Assembly: GCF_000203975.2 (NCBI RefSeq)
Contig: NZ_AFCF02000003.1
Span: forward strand, 7,327 to 71,326
From: Leisingera sp. ANG1
Lineage (GTDB): Bacteria; Pseudomonadota; Alphaproteobacteria; Rhodobacterales; Rhodobacteraceae
Direction: 5' to 3'
DNA length: 64,000 nt
Made by a program: the position numbers and the translations under genes
Notes under the pieces: generated by a model
The model's input: the letters and a program-made list of their open reading frames with translations, nothing else
What the model was told of the DNA's origin: nothing
Database searches by the model: none
Part shown: in pieces, positions 62,993-64,000 of the stretch
How positions within the stretch are numbered: the stretch's first letter is position 1
Layout of the letters: each line of letters opens with the position of its first letter

Positions 62993-63628
62993 TCAAAAAT
63001 GATCTGGGAATAAGCTCTTTGCAATGTAAAGGCAGGTGCGCTCTGCCTTGCTGCGGTCGAATTCTTCTGCATGCAGGTGGAAGTCAGTCCACGTTCCCTC
63101 AAGGAGCGCTATCAGGCCGTCAGTTGCGAGTTCTGCGTCGGCATCAAGGTAATTCCCCTCGTCAATAAGAGTTTGGCAGAGCTCAATCATTACATCCCGC
63201 AGGCTCGCATCCCTGGAATCGATAGACTTGCGGTATTCCGGGTTCGAGTAAACCTCGGAGCGGAAGGCGAACCAAACAGCGACGTCACGCCGGTTCAGAA
63301 AGTCCGGGGAAAGATCCAGCTGGATGATCCTCCTCAACTTTTCTGCAGCGGGCAAGTCCGGGTCCAGGGCCACCTTGTTCCAGCGTTCGGAGTAACTGTT
63401 CGACAAGTCTTCGGCGACAGCCAGCAGAAGGTTTTCCTTGGTCTTGAAGTGCAGGTTGATCATGCCCCGAGACAGGCCTGAAATCTCCTGGATTGCGGCA
63501 ATGGTTGCGCCCCGGAAGCCGTGTTTGAAAATGGCTTCCGCGGCGGAATCCAACAGGTGGCGCCGATTCTTCGACTTGCTGAATTCCCTGGCATTCAGCC
63601 CTTCCTCATGCTGGCCGGTATCGCTCAC
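62993..63628 (-). CDS. TetR-family repressor (BetI-like)
   Basis: 211 residues from GTG 63628 with AGAGGAGA directly upstream; the frame is open to 63706 with a TTG start. TetR helix-turn-helix ATIAAIQEISGLSRGMINLHFKTKENLLLA, and a BetI-like ligand domain with RRDVAVWFAFRSEVYSNPEYR. BetI represses choline-betaine genes. It is divergent from the aminotransferase across about 145 bases that contain an operator-like dyad (63722-63740). Confidence 0.88.
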   Translation of the reverse strand: MSDTGQHEEGLNAREFSKSKNRRHLLDSAAEAIFKHGFRGATIAAIQEISGLSRGMINLHFKTKENLLLAVAEDLSNSYSERWNKVALDPDLPAAEKLRRIIQLDLSPDFLNRRDVAVWFAFRSEVYSNPEYRKSIDSRDASLRDVMIELCQTLIDEGNYLDADAELATDGLIALLEGTWTDFHLHAEEFDRSKAERTCLYIAKSLFPDHF

Positions 63629-63721
63629 GTCTCCTCTGGACCTCTCTGCATTGAGTGAATGACCTTGAGTTTCCAATGACTTCCCACAGCCAAAGCCTAA
63701 AGGCAAAAGCTTTTGTTGACT

Positions 63722-63740
63722 TTGAATGTATGTATGTTCA
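63722..63740. promoter_or_regulatory. Operator-like dyad between betI-like and aminotransferase genes
   Basis: TTGAATGTATGTATGTTCA, an imperfect palindrome with TGAA/TTCA ends and central repeats of GTAT, directly after a TTGACT that could be a -35 box (63716-63721). TetR/BetI regulators bind dyads of about this length in such divergent gaps. Confidence 0.45.
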
Positions 63741-63773
63741 GATTGTGATAAATGTTACAACACGGGTAAGGTC

Positions 63774-64000
63774 ATGACGCTGCTGAATACCGATTTCGAA
63801 ACCGTCCGCGATTGGGACAACGGGCATTTTGTTCACCCGTGGGAGGGGATGGCCTATATCGGCCAGAATGACCGCACCTTCACCGAAGGCGGTGAAGGCA
63901 TCTATGTCACGACGGAAACGGGCGAGCGCCTGATCGATGGACCGGCAGGCATGTGGTGCGTGCAGATCGGTTACGGAAACACTGAGATCGTCGATGCGAT
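63774..64000 (+). CDS. Class III aminotransferase, N-terminal part (cut by window end)
   Basis: 75 residues are visible from ATG 63774 with GGGTAAGG upstream: HFVHPWEGMAYIGQNDRT, then GIYVTTETGERLIDGPAGMW and IGYGNTEIVDA. This is the standard opening of omega-amino acid/class III PLP aminotransferases. The lysine and the rest lie beyond 64000. Probably controlled by the divergent BetI-like repressor, and it could use an amine produced by the TRAP/M24/nitrilase operon. Confidence 0.88.
   Translation, partial: MTLLNTDFETVRDWDNGHFVHPWEGMAYIGQNDRTFTEGGEGIYVTTETGERLIDGPAGMWCVQIGYGNTEIVDA

Noticed and set aside
1-64000. CRISPR arrays, tRNA or rRNA genes, origin of replication
   Set aside because: I saw no regularly spaced repeats, no cloverleaf or rRNA-like stretch and no iteron or repABC-type gene anywhere in the window.

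Overview
The window reads as an accessory-rich stretch of a marine alphaproteobacterium of the roseobacter group (Rhodobacterales; Leisingera, Phaeobacter or Ruegeria type). The basis is the high GC content, the two complete TRAP transporter operons, the many one-component regulators beside catabolic operons (LysR, GntR/FCD, AraC with a DJ-1 domain, Lrp, TetR/BetI), a DMSP-lyase-type cupin, and choline/carnitine-type genes. I could run no database search, so names rest on motifs, length and context. I see no tRNA, rRNA or CRISPR array.

Layout. (1) 1-846 is the 3' part of a Mob_Pre-type mobilisation gene, and a near-identical longer copy ends at 35374. The two are direct repeats around about 34 kb. 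(2) 1051-7815: a tightly coupled minus-strand operon (CoA ligase, DMSP-lyase-family cupin, hydratase/dehydrogenase, thiolase) with a divergent LysR gene. (3) 7890-10568: a Tat-exported solute-binding protein and a membrane fatty-acid-hydroxylase-family enzyme. (4) 11576-20782: a copper/oxidative island with three c-type cytochromes, two small Cys/His proteins, a CusB adaptor carrying four CusF-like domains, CusA and a free CusF. (5) 20783-22046: non-coding ground with the stump of a nuclease-type defence gene. (6) 22047-32439: citrulline/ornithine-type nitrogen catabolism (CtlX, ornithine cyclodeaminase, Lrp), then LysR, an Asp/Glu-racemase-family protein, an LDH2-type dehydrogenase, a TRAP transporter with UspA, and a ureohydrolase.

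(7) 32807-36131: a decapitated large serine recombinase butted against the second mob gene, then an orphan acidic gene. (8) 37056-54877: a quaternary-ammonium supercluster: N,N-dimethylformamidase-like large subunit, double CaiB/BaiF protein, CdhR/GbdR-like regulators, isopropylmalate-dehydrogenase-like enzyme, gamma-butyrobetaine-hydroxylase-like enzyme, LysR, Rieske oxygenase, choline sulfatase, two SDRs, BKACE, aldehyde dehydrogenase and carnitine-dehydrogenase-like protein. (9) 54878-56154: a dead IS5-family transposase and a copy of a dispersed intergenic repeat. (10) 56155-64000: GntR and a maleate-isomerase-like gene divergent from a second TRAP operon with a creatinase-like M24 protein and a nitrilase-type amidohydrolase, then a BetI-like repressor divergent from a class III aminotransferase that runs off the end.

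How it works together: most genes import and dismantle small nitrogenous, sulfated or methylated osmolytes. The carnitine logic is the clearest: hydroxylation of gamma-butyrobetaine, oxidation of carnitine to dehydrocarnitine, then BKACE cleavage towards betaine and acetoacetate. Dispersed repeats, the mob pair, the recombinase stump, the IS remnant and the defence-gene stump show that the region was assembled by repeated insertion and decay.
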